Below, one piece after another: positions 35,320 through 44,564 of a stretch of DNA of 64,000 nt (within the stretch, counting starts at the first letter, position 1; each line of letters opens with the position of its first letter). The position numbers and the translations under genes were made by a program. The stretch is from Pseudoalteromonas sp. FUC4 (GTDB taxonomy: Bacteria; Pseudomonadota; Gammaproteobacteria; Enterobacterales; Alteromonadaceae): the NCBI RefSeq assembly GCF_008370255.1, contig NZ_SEUI01000002.1, positions 162,667-226,666 on the forward strand, written 5' to 3'. The notes under the pieces were generated by a model. The model was not told the DNA's origin. It searched no databases and was given only the letters and a program-made list of their open reading frames with translations.

Positions 35320-36198
35320 ATGGATATTCCTAACATTGGTTTTAACCATGATAAGTCAGCGCAAGCTGAGCTTGAAATATTGCCTCTTAGTAATTTGTAT
35401 GAGCGAGACATAATTTCTCACGACCCGCAAATGCCGCATCGAGTCTCGTTTTATATGATTATTTATATAGAACAGGGCAGTGGAAAGCACATGGTTGATT
35501 TTATACAATATTCATTTAAGCCAAACACACTTATTTTTTTACAACCCGACCAAGTGCACGCGTTCGACTTTAGTAAGCAACCAACAGGGTATGTTGTATT
35601 GTTTACGCAAACATTTTTAGACCGCGTGCATACCAATATGCGCTTACCAAATTACACACCAACCTATTTAAACCAACAACATACGCCATTACTTGACTTA
35701 AATACGCATAGCCAAGCACGAGTATTGAGCGCAATAAACGAAATGAAAATAGAAATAGCGCACCCACAATCAGACCCACTCATAGTAATGTATTTATTTA
35801 GTGCGCTAGCTTTAGGGTTACACAGGTTACGTCCACAATTACGCCACGATAAAATAAATCCAGAGCAAAGTATTAAGCTAGGTACATTTTATACTTTGCT
35901 ACAAAGCCATTTTTTAACTATTCGCGATGCTAACTGGTATGCAAACAAACTGCATACAACCTATAAAACCCTTAATAATATTTGTAAATTAAGTACCGGC
36001 CTTACAGCAAAGCAAATGATTGACGCGTTTACCTTAATAGAAATAAAACGCCGCCTAGTTATAAGTAATATAACAACCCAAAAACTGGCCTACGACTTTG
36101 GCTTTGATGACGCTAGCAACTTTGTTAAATACTTTAAAAAGCACACAGGGGCAACGCCAAGTCAATTTCAGGCAGCTCATAGTAAGGCTATTTTATAA
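35320..36198 (+). CDS. AraC-family transcriptional regulator
   Basis: A 292-aa regulator with an N-terminal cupin-like sensing domain (FYMIIYIEQGSGKHMVDFIQ, LIFLQPDQVHAFDF) and a C-terminal AraC DNA-binding domain (KTLNNICKLSTGLTAKQMID, LAYDFGFDDASNFVKYFKKH). It is 54 bp after the PACE gene and 106 bp before an NTF2-like lipoprotein gene on the same strand. Targets are not evident. Confidence 0.83.
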   Translation: MDIPNIGFNHDKSAQAELEILPLSNLYERDIISHDPQMPHRVSFYMIIYIEQGSGKHMVDFIQYSFKPNTLIFLQPDQVHAFDFSKQPTGYVVLFTQTFLDRVHTNMRLPNYTPTYLNQQHTPLLDLNTHSQARVLSAINEMKIEIAHPQSDPLIVMYLFSALALGLHRLRPQLRHDKINPEQSIKLGTFYTLLQSHFLTIRDANWYANKLHTTYKTLNNICKLSTGLTAKQMIDAFTLIEIKRRLVISNITTQKLAYDFGFDDASNFVKYFKKHTGATPSQFQAAHSKAIL

Positions 36199-36304
36199 TA
36201 ATGGCTTAGGTTCAACTTTTACCATTTTAGCGCCCATTTACACTCTACTGTACATTTTAAACATTACATAAAATGCCCGCATACAAACATATTAGGGCAT
36301 TACA

Positions 36305-37171
36305 ATGAAATCACTATTTACTCGCAGTATTTTAGCCACAGCAATTGTTAGCTTAAGTGCATGTGCAAGCGTTGGAAAAAACACTTCAGATCAAGCAGCT
36401 GTTAGCATTACCGATAAAGCTGTTGCGGTTATTTCAAGTATAGAAACAGGCGATAGAAAAGCGATTAGCTACATAAATCCAAACCAATACACACAACATA
36501 ACTTAGACGTTAAAGATGGCCTTGCTGGTTTTGCACAAGCAATGCAACAATTGCCAAAAGGCAGTGTAAAAGCACAAGTAAAACGCGCCTTTGCAGATGG
36601 TAACTACACAGTAACCCATACCGAATACAATTTTTTTGGCCCAAAAGTAGGCTTTGATATTTTTAAGTTTGAAAACGGCCAAATTGTTGAACATTGGGAT
36701 AATCTACAAGCTATAGCATCTGCAAATCCAAGCGGCCGTACTCAGCTAGATGGTGCAACAACCATTACCGACTTAAATAAAACAGCCGCTAATAAAGCGC
36801 TGGTTAAACGCTTTGTGAATACCATTTTGATTAACGGTAATATGGCAAAAATAAACGACTTTATTAGCAATGAAAAAGGCGCGTATATTCAGCATAACCC
36901 AGCAATAGCAGACGATTTAAGCGGCTTAGGTAAGGCGTTGGGGGAGTTAGCTAAATTAAACATGCCAATGGTAGTGAGTAAAAACCATATTATTTTAGGC
37001 CAAGGCAACTTTGTACTTGCAGTAAACGAAGGTACATTTATGAATAAGCATGTATCGTTTTATGATTTATTTCGTGTAGAAAGTGGCAAAATTGTAGAAC
37101 ACTGGGACACTATTGAAACTATTCCTGCAAAAGCACAATGGCAGAACAGCAACGGTAAATTTGGTTTTTAA
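36305..37171 (+). CDS. Lipoprotein with two tandem SnoaL/NTF2-like domains
   Basis: A 288-aa predicted lipoprotein (lipobox LSACAS near residue 20). The mature part holds two copies of a SnoaL-like fold. Repeat 1 runs from YTQHNLDVKDGLAGFAQAM to FKFENGQIVEHWDNLQ; repeat 2 from YIQHNPAIADDLSGLGKAL to FRVESGKIVEHWDTIE. Single-domain relatives are often small isomerases or hydrolases. The duplication in an exported lipoprotein is less usual. A MITE copy begins 13 bp after the stop. Confidence 0.72.
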   Translation: MKSLFTRSILATAIVSLSACASVGKNTSDQAAVSITDKAVAVISSIETGDRKAISYINPNQYTQHNLDVKDGLAGFAQAMQQLPKGSVKAQVKRAFADGNYTVTHTEYNFFGPKVGFDIFKFENGQIVEHWDNLQAIASANPSGRTQLDGATTITDLNKTAANKALVKRFVNTILINGNMAKINDFISNEKGAYIQHNPAIADDLSGLGKALGELAKLNMPMVVSKNHIILGQGNFVLAVNEGTFMNKHVSFYDLFRVESGKIVEHWDTIETIPAKAQWQNSNGKFGF

Positions 37172-37184
37172 TTAAACCAGACTA

Positions 37185-37494
37185 GTGCATGTTTGATCTT
37201 TGGTGGGTGAATTTACAGCAGTATGTTTGGTTTTTAGGCAAGGCGGAGCCTATGTAGTGTGGTTTTCCCTATGAATAGGCGATAACGCAGCATAAATACC
37301 AAACATGCGCTGCCATTTGGGTTCTTTCTAGGGACGATTAACTCTTTGTTGCCTACAGGATGTAGGTAAGGGGCGTGAGCAGGACGTGGAAGCTTTGATC
37401 GGTTTTTACTTAGCCCACTAGGTTACAAACCTCGCGCCGCGATTTAATCGTCCCTAGATTGAAAAAATTTAAATCCACAAAGATCAACACGCCC
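37185..37494 (+). mobile_element. MITE-like repeat, copy 3
   Basis: A 310-bp element in the same orientation as copy 1. The right end is intact (GATCAACACGCCC) and the left end is altered (GTGCATGTTTGATCTTTG). TA flanks both ends (37183-37184 and 37495-37496). It contains no open frame. Confidence 0.88.
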
Positions 37495-37496
37495 TA

Positions 37497-37530
37497 ATTA
37501 GCCCTACTTGATTTATTAAGTAGGGCTAAT
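37497..37530. terminator. Perfect 13-bp hairpin beside MITE copy 3
   Basis: ATTAGCCCTACTT (37497-37509) pairs with AAGTAGGGCTAAT (37518-37530), with an 8-nt loop. There is no clear T-run, so it may be a terminator for either flanking gene or part of an insertion footprint. Confidence 0.45.
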
Positions 37531-37588
37531 TTACTCTTTGTACAATTTACCGGCTAACTGTAATGGGGGTTTACAGTAACTTTTTGCG

Positions 37589-38479
37589 TTATACATTTAG
37601 CTCTTTTAATTTATTCCAGACGCTCTCGCCGCCAGGGTGAAGCGCAGCATGATACCGATACGCATAATATGTAATAGGCACGCAATGATGCTTTTGGCCA
37701 ACCACAACTAAACTTTTCTCTTTTAGTTCTTTAGTAATTACGTAGTTTGGTAACCAAGCAATGCCGTTACCCTCTAAAGCTTGTATTTTTAAAAGCTCTG
37801 TCATCGACGATACAAATACTTTTTTAAGTTTAGAGCCCGATATTATCGGCTCTAACTGCCTCCCCATATAAGAATCTAAACTGTAAGCTAAGTGAGGTAC
37901 AAACCCATCACTTTCTAGATTGTATATTGCTTTACCATTTGCATTGCATGCACTCACTGGCAATAACTCTGCATTGCCTATTTTTTGATGACTAAACGGA
38001 GGTAACTTTAATCGTTCGTTATCAAAAGCAATAAGTAGGTCACATGCGCCCTGCTCGAGCGTAGCAGTGGCTTTATCAACATCAATGGCTTCTATATTAA
38101 GGACTACCTTACGATCGCTTTCACTATGAAAGTTCGACAGCTTTAGCGCTAAAAACGTAGCTAATGAGTGCGCTGCAGCAACCTTTACCGAGTGAGTTTC
38201 TTCAGAGGAAAGTTCTTCTAACATACTCACTGAGGTATTCATTTGGTTTATTAGATTACGCGCTGTTATATGAAATATTTTACCGCTTGAGGTAAGTGCA
38301 ATTGGTAAGTTTTCTCTGTCTATTAACTCTGCACCTACGGCTTCTTCTAACGCTTTAATTCGTCGGCTAAAAGCAGGTTGCGTTATATGCCTTAGCCTTG
38401 CGGCCTGAGAAAAGCTTTTTGTATTAGACAAGGCCAAAAAATCTTCTAACCATTTACTCTCTATATTCATAATACTCAT
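37589..38479 (-). CDS. LysR-family transcriptional regulator
   Basis: A 296-aa LysR protein with helix-turn-helix SFSQAARLRHITQPAFSRRI and LIDRENLPIALTSSGKIF. It belongs to the HypT/QseD-like subgroup by general look (WLEDFLALSNTKSFSQAA). It is divergent from an aspartate/glutamate racemase-like gene 103 bp away, its probable target. Confidence 0.85.
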   Translation of the reverse strand: MSIMNIESKWLEDFLALSNTKSFSQAARLRHITQPAFSRRIKALEEAVGAELIDRENLPIALTSSGKIFHITARNLINQMNTSVSMLEELSSEETHSVKVAAAHSLATFLALKLSNFHSESDRKVVLNIEAIDVDKATATLEQGACDLLIAFDNERLKLPPFSHQKIGNAELLPVSACNANGKAIYNLESDGFVPHLAYSLDSYMGRQLEPIISGSKLKKVFVSSMTELLKIQALEGNGIAWLPNYVITKELKEKSLVVVGQKHHCVPITYYAYRYHAALHPGGESVWNKLKELNV

Positions 38480-38582
38480 TCAAGATATGCAATTTAAGCA
38501 TGGGCTGTAAAATAATAGCATTATTCAAACTAAATAAAACACTATAAATTAAGTCTACAAACTCAATAACTGGAAAGCAATC

Positions 38583-39314
38583 ATGCTCAGAACTCTTGGA
38601 GTATTAGGCGGAATGGGGCCTTTGGCTACTGCCTCATTTATGAATCAGGTAATTGCGCTATCACCTGCTAAAAATGATCAAGAGCACATACCTATGTTTA
38701 TAAGGAATATCCCGCAAATTCCTGACCGAACAAAATTTTTAATGGGTATTGAAGATGAAAACCCATTGTTTGAGCTAAAAAAAGGCTTTAAAGAGCTAAC
38801 AAGCTTAGGTGTAAGCTGTATTGTTGTACCGTGTAATACCGCGCATTACTGGTACGACGCATTAACTCAAAATGCCGATGTACACACCATTAGCATTATA
38901 AAAAGCGTTATTAAACAAGTTAAAGCAACCACTAAGCAAAGAGTGGGTATTTTAGCCACTACAGCCACACTAAATATGGGTATTTATCAAAACGCATTTG
39001 AGCAGCACAATATTGATTTTATTGAGCCAAACACACAGCAGCAAATGGCTATTATGGATGGTATAACAGCTGTAAAAGCAGGGGATTTAAATACAGGGCG
39101 CAACTTATTAAGCAAGGCTTACGAGTCAATGCTTGCCCAAGGTGCAGATTGCGTGTTGTTTGGCTGCACCGAAATACCACTGGTATTAGCCACACAAGCT
39201 AAGCAATCGCCTGATACCTGTTTAGATACCATCGCTATTTTAGCGCAAGAGTGCGTTAACTGGGCGTATGCAGATTACAAAAAATCAGCACATTCATTGT
39301 CGAATGTAGCTTAA
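38583..39314 (+). CDS. Aspartate/glutamate racemase family protein
   Basis: A 243-aa racemase with LGVLGGMGPLATASFMNQV at the start. The two catalytic cysteines are in IVVPCNTAHYWYDAL (about residue 83) and VLFGCTEIPLVL (about residue 197). It would interconvert D- and L-aspartate or a related amino acid without cofactor. A LysR gene is divergent. Confidence 0.87.
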   Translation: MLRTLGVLGGMGPLATASFMNQVIALSPAKNDQEHIPMFIRNIPQIPDRTKFLMGIEDENPLFELKKGFKELTSLGVSCIVVPCNTAHYWYDALTQNADVHTISIIKSVIKQVKATTKQRVGILATTATLNMGIYQNAFEQHNIDFIEPNTQQQMAIMDGITAVKAGDLNTGRNLLSKAYESMLAQGADCVLFGCTEIPLVLATQAKQSPDTCLDTIAILAQECVNWAYADYKKSAHSLSNVA

Positions 39315-39354
39315 AAGGATGTGCTTAATCAAAAGCACACCGTTGAGTTAGTAC

Positions 39355-40515
39355 TTATACAGGCGCATTTTGCTCGATGAGGTTTTTAGCTTTTAACTCA
39401 CTCCAAAATGCATCTGGAATAGTTACCTTCATTGACGCAACATTTGCATTAATTTGATCTGCAGTACGCGCACCTGGCACTATTGAGGCCACAGTGGACG
39501 GTGCTTCTGCAAATTGCAGCGCTGCTGTTTTAATGTCGATGCCATGCTTGGTAGCAACTTCACTAATTGCATTGTACTTTTGCTGCATAGGCGCAGGAAT
39601 TTTAGGTGAGTAATTAAAGCGATTTCGCCCAGTTAAAAAACCTCCATTGAGTGGCGCCCCAATAACGGCGGAGATCCCTCGTTTATCAAGCATAGGGAAG
39701 GTTTTATTAAGTGCTTCTTTGTGATCTAAAATAGAGTACTGCAGCGCTAATAAACAAATATCGGGATCTGACATATCAAGCGCTTTGTAAACGGCATGCG
39801 GTGTATTAACACCAAAGCCCCAACCTTTAATTATTCCCTCGTCGCGCATTTTCGTAAGCTCAGGAATCGCCCCTTTTGCCGCTTGATCAAAGTACTTAAG
39901 CCAGTCGTCGCCCATATCACTATTTTGAGGCGATAAATCGTGAATATAAACAATATCAAGCGACGCCACGCCAATTCTTTGTAGAGTATCCTCAATTGAA
40001 CGACGCGTGCCCGAGGCTGAATAATCATACTTATAATGAAACGGTGAATGATCGGCCCAGTGCCAGCTATTTTCTAAAGGCTCAGCAGAGGGAGTAAGCA
40101 AGCGCCCCACCTTGGAGGATAAAACAAAGTCTTCGCGTTTTTTATTACGTAATAAATCCCCAAAGCGCCTTTCACTTAGGCTTAAACCATAAAACGGAGA
40201 AGTATCGTAATGCCGTATGCCTGCGTCCCACGCAGCATTTAGCATTGTTAAGATTTCTGTATCGCTAGATATGGTGTTAAAGCCGTTACCAGCCGCTAAA
40301 CCGCCTAGCCCCATTCGTGCTTCAGGGCGATAATGTTTAGCGTTTGTAACATCGTTGGTTGGTAGGCGTGCACTTTTATCAATTGGGCCCTTAGTTGGCA
40401 TAAGTTGCCCTTGAGACATTTTTACTTTTAGCTGCTCAGCCAATGCTGATGCACTAAAAATAGAGCCCAAACTTAAAGCTGCTCCTGCTTTTATAAAGTT
40501 TCTGCGAGATACCAT
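39355..40515 (-). CDS. Tat-exported aldo/keto reductase
   Basis: A 386-aa AKR with an N-terminal twin-arginine signal (MVSRRNFIKAGAALSLGSIF), so it is probably folded in the cytoplasm and moved to the periplasm. The catalytic barrel shows GIRHYDTSPFYGLSLSERRFG (active-site Asp and Tyr), VLSSKVGRLL, DIVYIHDLSPQNSD and SIVPGARTADQINANV. It resembles galactose/pyridoxal-dehydrogenase-like AKRs. The natural substrate is unknown. Confidence 0.82.
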   Translation of the reverse strand: MVSRRNFIKAGAALSLGSIFSASALAEQLKVKMSQGQLMPTKGPIDKSARLPTNDVTNAKHYRPEARMGLGGLAAGNGFNTISSDTEILTMLNAAWDAGIRHYDTSPFYGLSLSERRFGDLLRNKKREDFVLSSKVGRLLTPSAEPLENSWHWADHSPFHYKYDYSASGTRRSIEDTLQRIGVASLDIVYIHDLSPQNSDMGDDWLKYFDQAAKGAIPELTKMRDEGIIKGWGFGVNTPHAVYKALDMSDPDICLLALQYSILDHKEALNKTFPMLDKRGISAVIGAPLNGGFLTGRNRFNYSPKIPAPMQQKYNAISEVATKHGIDIKTAALQFAEAPSTVASIVPGARTADQINANVASMKVTIPDAFWSELKAKNLIEQNAPV

Positions 40516-40707
40516 GTAACCTTTCTCCTTGAGTAACGTTAAATATCTACGCTATACGCTAGTATAAATTTCAAGCAAAAACAACAAAAGCAGTTAAAAT
40601 AAAGTTTAATATTATCAACAAGATGAGTTGAATTAACAAGCACTGAATAGGTGTTCTATTTAACATTAATGAATGATTATTTAGATTGTTGGTACAGTAA
40701 TTAAACA

Positions 40708-40767
40708 TGCACAAAATGGTGCACTTTAATAGCTTGATAAAAAAGCATTCTTCCACCATGGTGCACC
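40708..40767. promoter_or_regulatory. Repeated GGTGCAC elements upstream of the AKR gene
   Basis: TGCACAAAATGGTGCA (40708-40723) is a dyad. A second copy of the right half, CATGGTGCACCTTT, lies 41 bp on. They resemble NtrC half-sites, but the spacing is one base short and no sigma54 promoter is visible. The 40516-40865 gap holds only this; a 71-codon minus-strand frame there has no supporting features. Confidence 0.3.
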
Positions 40768-40865
40768 TTTTAATACCAACAAACACAATATTTAAGTGGT
40801 TACATTTATTACAATGTATACATAACTAAACAAAAGGTAAAAAATTAACAGGCAAAACTAAAAGC

Positions 40866-42128
40866 TTAATTAAGCTCTTTAGTAAAGCGCTTACGGTAGC
40901 GCTTTGTAAGCTTAACTGAGCGTATTTGATCGCTTATCAAAGTAAAAATAGCGGAGGCATTTGCTTTAACGTGTTTGCCTTGGCCAACTCGGCGAATTTG
41001 CCTTTTTAGCAGTGCCATAGTGGCAAGCCCAGCAAGAGTTTTGTCTTTAAAGGTAACACGCGGCATAAGCAGGTTTTGCGTTGGCTGTGTTTGCCAGCTA
41101 TTAACTAAATTTGGCTGATAGGCCAGTGCAGTGGCCATACCAACGAGCGCTACGCCTGAGTTAATTACTTTATTTGCCACATCTAATCGGCTAATGCCAC
41201 CGGTGGTCATAATGGGTATGGTTGATTGCTCGCTAATTGCTTTGGCAAACTCTAAAAAGTACGCCTCACGTGCAAGTGTTCGCTCATCGCCTGTTTGGCC
41301 TTGCATAGCCGGTGCTTCGTAACTTCCGCCCGAAAGCTCTACAAAATCAACCTTTAATGTGCTTAGCATATTAACAACCGCTTGTGCGTCACTTGGTTCA
41401 AAGCCACCGCGCTGAAAATCAGCTGAGTTAAGTTTTATGGATACCGAAAAACTCTCGCTACAATGTGCTTTAACGCTTTTGGTAATTTCAAGTAATAAGC
41501 GGGCGCGATTTTCAAGGCTACCGCCCCATTTATCATCTCGTTTATTAGTAAGAGGAGATAAAAACTGTGCTAATAAATAGCCATGTGCAGCATGTATTTG
41601 TACGCCATTAAAGCCTGCTTTTTCAGCCTGTAAGACTGTTTGTGTAAAACGCGTGACTACATCGTTAATATCACTTTGAGTCATTGCCTTTGGCTGAGCA
41701 AATAAATGTGAATGTTTACCCACATCAAGCGCAATGTCTGAGGCACTAAAGACTTTTCCGCCCATATTTTTAAACACTTAGCGACCAGGGTGATTAATTT
41801 GCATAACAATTTTACAATCGTTTTGTTGCGCTAAGCGCGCAAGTTCTGCACATGCTGTTATATCTGCTTGTTGCTCAAGTGCTAGGCCTCCTGGACCTAT
41901 CATAGCAAGATGATCGACCATAACATTACCGGTAATAATTAACCCGCAGCCGCCCTTTGCCCATTCACTGTATATATTTTTAAGCACTTGCGATGGCGTT
42001 TGGTTAGCCTCTGCGAGGTTTTCTTCCATGGCTGCTTTTACTACTCGGTTTTTAAGCGCTAAGCCACTTGGTAAAGTAAAAAAGGTAAATGCAGCGTGTT
42101 GTTTATTTTCAGACATTACGAAAACCAT
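40866..42128 (-). pseudogene. NADH:flavin oxidoreductase (OYE family) interrupted by a stop codon
   Basis: A single frame of about 420 codons encodes an Old Yellow Enzyme-type FMN oxidoreductase: FTLPSGLALKNRVVKAAMEE, GLIITGNVMVD, KIVMQINHPGR, then FNGVQIHAAHGYLLAQFLSP and PIMTTGGISRLDVANKV. A TAA at 41778-41780 falls between INHPGR and VFKNMGGKVFS, where relatives usually have Gln, so one C-to-T change (CAA to TAA) explains it. Both halves otherwise look intact, with no frameshift, which suggests a recent event, a sequencing error or readthrough. A MerR-type promoter lies upstream. Confidence 0.82.
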
Positions 42129-42145
42129 AAATTGACATTACAGGC

Positions 42146-42176
42146 ACTATAACCTTAAAGTCAGCTTTAAGGTCAA
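42146..42176 (-). promoter_or_regulatory. MerR-type promoter with a 19-bp spacer
   Basis: On the minus strand, TTGACC (42171-42176) and TATAGT (42146-42151) are separated by 19 bp. The dyad ACCTTAAAG-TCAG-CTTTAAGGT fills the spacer. This over-long spacing with a central palindrome is the signature of MerR-activated promoters. It drives the interrupted flavin oxidoreductase gene. Confidence 0.8.
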
Positions 42177-42177
42177 C
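42165..42177 (+). repeat. Left copy of a 13-bp direct repeat flanking an island
   Basis: CTTTAAGGTCAAC, identical at 45929-45941. The repeat extends to 18 bp with two mismatches. The left copy belongs to a complete MerR operator; the right copy has only half of one. Confidence 0.7.
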
Positions 42178-42278
42178 CACTCATATTTAAGCTAAGTTTA
42201 GGGCTAGGCAAAAAAGAAGCATATGCCATTAATTAAACTTGGGGAGTCTAGAAGGTCGATTTAGGCAAATAGAGAGGA

Positions 42279-42797
42279 CTATTTAGCGATATAGTTTGCT
42301 CTTCTTCTTAAATACTCATCATGCAATGAAAGACTAGATGCTTTACAGATCCCAGCAACCTGATCTAACCAGAGTAAGTACTCAGTCTGCCGATTTAATG
42401 TCCAACCGGATGGTATTGCTGAAGCATTAGAGCACAAATCCGCTAATTTGATACGCTTTACCGAGTTTGGCTTTTTAGGAAGTGCTTTGAGCGTTTCTTC
42501 TCGTCGCTCTGCTAAGCATAACGATTTATCGTCTGAAAGTGCTTCTACTAACTCCAGAACACGATGACCACAGGTTTTATAAACTTCTTCTGTCGTGACG
42601 TCAGTGTCCTCTAAAATATCATGGAGTATTGCGGCGCATAGTTCTTCGTCGTCATCAACTCCAGCTATATCAGCAAGCAGGACTGCAACTTCTATCAAAT
42701 GATTAATATAGGGCGAACCATCTGATTTTCGCTTTTGCTGCTCATGATATTTTGAAGCCAAAGCTAGTGATTTAATTAAAAGCTTGTTTGAGCTCAT
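42279..42797 (-). CDS. HD-domain protein resembling alarmone (ppGpp) hydrolases
   Basis: A 172-aa single-domain HD protein: ALASKYHEQQKRKSDGSPYI, NHLIEVAVLLADIAG, then the HD motif AAILHDILEDTDVT and the later RIKLADLCSNAS. These are the metal ligands and motifs of the RelA/SpoT hydrolase and MESH1 families. Free-standing forms degrade (p)ppGpp and can act as antitoxins to alarmone-making toxins. No synthetase partner is visible. It lies inside the segment bounded by the 13-bp repeats. Confidence 0.72.
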   Translation of the reverse strand: MSSNKLLIKSLALASKYHEQQKRKSDGSPYINHLIEVAVLLADIAGVDDDEELCAAILHDILEDTDVTTEEVYKTCGHRVLELVEALSDDKSLCLAERREETLKALPKKPNSVKRIKLADLCSNASAIPSGWTLNRQTEYLLWLDQVAGICKASSLSLHDEYLRRRANYIAK

Positions 42798-42933
42798 TTT
42801 GCAACCTTAGAGTAATATTTATTATAGTTAAAACTGCAAAGTACAACTTCTTAGGTTGAACTAAAATAGCACTTTGAACGTAGCCTCTAAATTTTAGGAA
42901 CAGGCAAGTCTTGCATAACCACCTAAATTAGAA

Positions 42934-43248
42934 TTACTTTATGTATTCATCATATTGACGTTGTAGTTCTAACCAAGTTGCAGCGCCAACTTTTGTGGTT
43001 TTTTCTAGCTTTGTGGCAAGTGTAGAATCAACAGCCAAATTCCCTACCATAAATTGCTTAAGGGTCTCAATTTCTATGTTTGATTTATCAGCGAGGTATT
43101 GATTGCCCTTGGATTCAAATTTATCTAAGCAATTTCGCTTAAAAAAGTTTGAAGGGTGTTTTCGAAAGCCACCATCGGGTCGTTTTACTAGCTTTAAATC
43201 CTTTAGAGGAATCCTTTTGCTGAGCTTTATAAAGTTATAATTAGTCAT
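42934..43248 (-). CDS. HigA-like small DNA-binding/antitoxin-type protein
   Basis: A 104-aa protein whose C-terminal part (VDSTLATKLEKTTKVGAATWLELQRQYDEYI) follows the HigA pattern seen in antitoxins of host-inhibition toxin pairs (ATKL..., then W-L-x-L-Q). The N-terminal part is basic (LKDLKLVKRPDGGFRKHPS). The start is uncertain: ATG at 43248 has GGAG about 14 nt upstream, and an in-frame GTG at 43263 has none at a useful distance. No HigB-like toxin gene is adjacent, so it may be a solitary regulator. Confidence 0.55.
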   Translation of the reverse strand: MTNYNFIKLSKRIPLKDLKLVKRPDGGFRKHPSNFFKRNCLDKFESKGNQYLADKSNIEIETLKQFMVGNLAVDSTLATKLEKTTKVGAATWLELQRQYDEYIK

Positions 43249-43446
43249 GTGATTTATTTGCACTCCTTTTTATAACTTAATGGTTTTTCTAAAAAAGGCC
43301 TACATTAAGTAGGCCATTACGAAAAAGTTTCTCACACTTTTTCTTCTGCCCCATCACGGAAGCAACACATGCTAATAATATAAAATACTTGCGACAGAAT
43401 AAGTCGCAATATCGTTGTTTTTATTAAATATCGATCATCTAGTTAC

Positions 43447-44313
43447 TCAACGCAGTAAGTTTAAGAAGCCCACCCATGCATTTTTTGAATCAGGCTTTCT
43501 GAGAGTGAAAACAAATAACTCAACGGAACCTCCGTTAATGAGCATATTAGTAATTGTTGTTAACTGTTCAACATCTTGAGGGTCTGAAATAAGCGTGTCG
43601 TCATCTAAAGATGCTTGCAAAGCAAACTTACTATCAAAGTCTCGACGGTCTAAATTCAAGTAAGCGATTGACTCATCTTGATGTTGCGCTCGCAGTTTTT
43701 TAATTTCTTTAGGGTGTTCATCCTCACCTAATTCTTTTAAGAGAAAGTCAATTTGATAGTCATTGATATTAATCTGCCAGCCTAGCTCAGTTTTAATTGC
43801 TTTATTATTTAACAAATCTTGTTCAAGGTCGTATTCATCAATAACAGGTGGTTTATTTTCATGATAAAAATCCAATAAATGTTGTGATAACTTTTCACTC
43901 AATTGAAATTCTTTTTTGTCGGTTAATGTATGGGTCAAACAGTTTAAAGACTGCCATTTTCTTTTTCTTAAGGTATCTAATAACTCATTAGCCACTTTTT
44001 TTGCTGGAAATTCGGCATAATCTTTCTGATTTATATGCCCTTCGTACTGAACGGCAAACAACTCTTTATCGCTGTTGTTAATATTTAATATATCATCAAC
44101 ATAAATCCAGTGAGGCTTAGAATGTTCATCGGTAACGCCATCACTTGTTACTTTATAAGCTAATATCATTTGCTTGATTTTTATAGGATCGTTGGTATTT
44201 ATTGGAATGAGGTATTTTATTTTTCGACTTGGAGTGATTAACAGGCCATCATTTTCAAATGAGCTGTACAACGTACTATTTTCATAGCTTCTAATGTGAA
44301 AGTCTGCTTTCAT
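43447..44313 (-). CDS. Unknown 288-aa protein of the island
   Basis: AAGGAAA sits just before the ATG. The protein is acidic and soluble, with no signal or membrane helix; visible stretches include HWIYVDDILNINNSDKELFAV and DLEQDLLNNKAIKTELGW. I do not recognise a family. It faces away from the WYL regulator gene across a ~250-bp AT-rich gap, so it may be what that regulator controls. Base use looks more AT-rich than in the core genes around it. Confidence 0.6.
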   Translation of the reverse strand: MKADFHIRSYENSTLYSSFENDGLLITPSRKIKYLIPINTNDPIKIKQMILAYKVTSDGVTDEHSKPHWIYVDDILNINNSDKELFAVQYEGHINQKDYAEFPAKKVANELLDTLRKRKWQSLNCLTHTLTDKKEFQLSEKLSQHLLDFYHENKPPVIDEYDLEQDLLNNKAIKTELGWQININDYQIDFLLKELGEDEHPKEIKKLRAQHQDESIAYLNLDRRDFDSKFALQASLDDDTLISDPQDVEQLTTITNMLINGGSVELFVFTLRKPDSKNAWVGFLNLLR

Positions 44314-44564
44314 TAAATTTCCTTGCTGAATGTTTATTTAATAATAGAGAAGCTTGAGGGCCTAAAACATGGGTTGCGGGGCTTTTAAACAACTTCCTTA
44401 TCATCGTTATCGCGCAGAGTAACCCAAAGTACACCGCTATAAAAGTGCTTTTATATATAAAATAGTGCAATTACCCTATATACATAGATATTGTAACCTA
44501 CTGTTATTATTTAATTTATGATAATATTTCTGCAATTTTAAGTTATGATAAGCGCCCAAAGTTG

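Noticed and set aside
40571..40786. 71-codon minus-strand frame upstream of the AKR gene
   Set aside because: No ribosome-binding site, odd composition, and it overlaps the repeated GGTGCAC elements. Treated as chance.
42934..43248. Complete HigBA toxin-antitoxin system
   Set aside because: Only the HigA-like protein is present; no HigB/RelE-like frame lies next to it.
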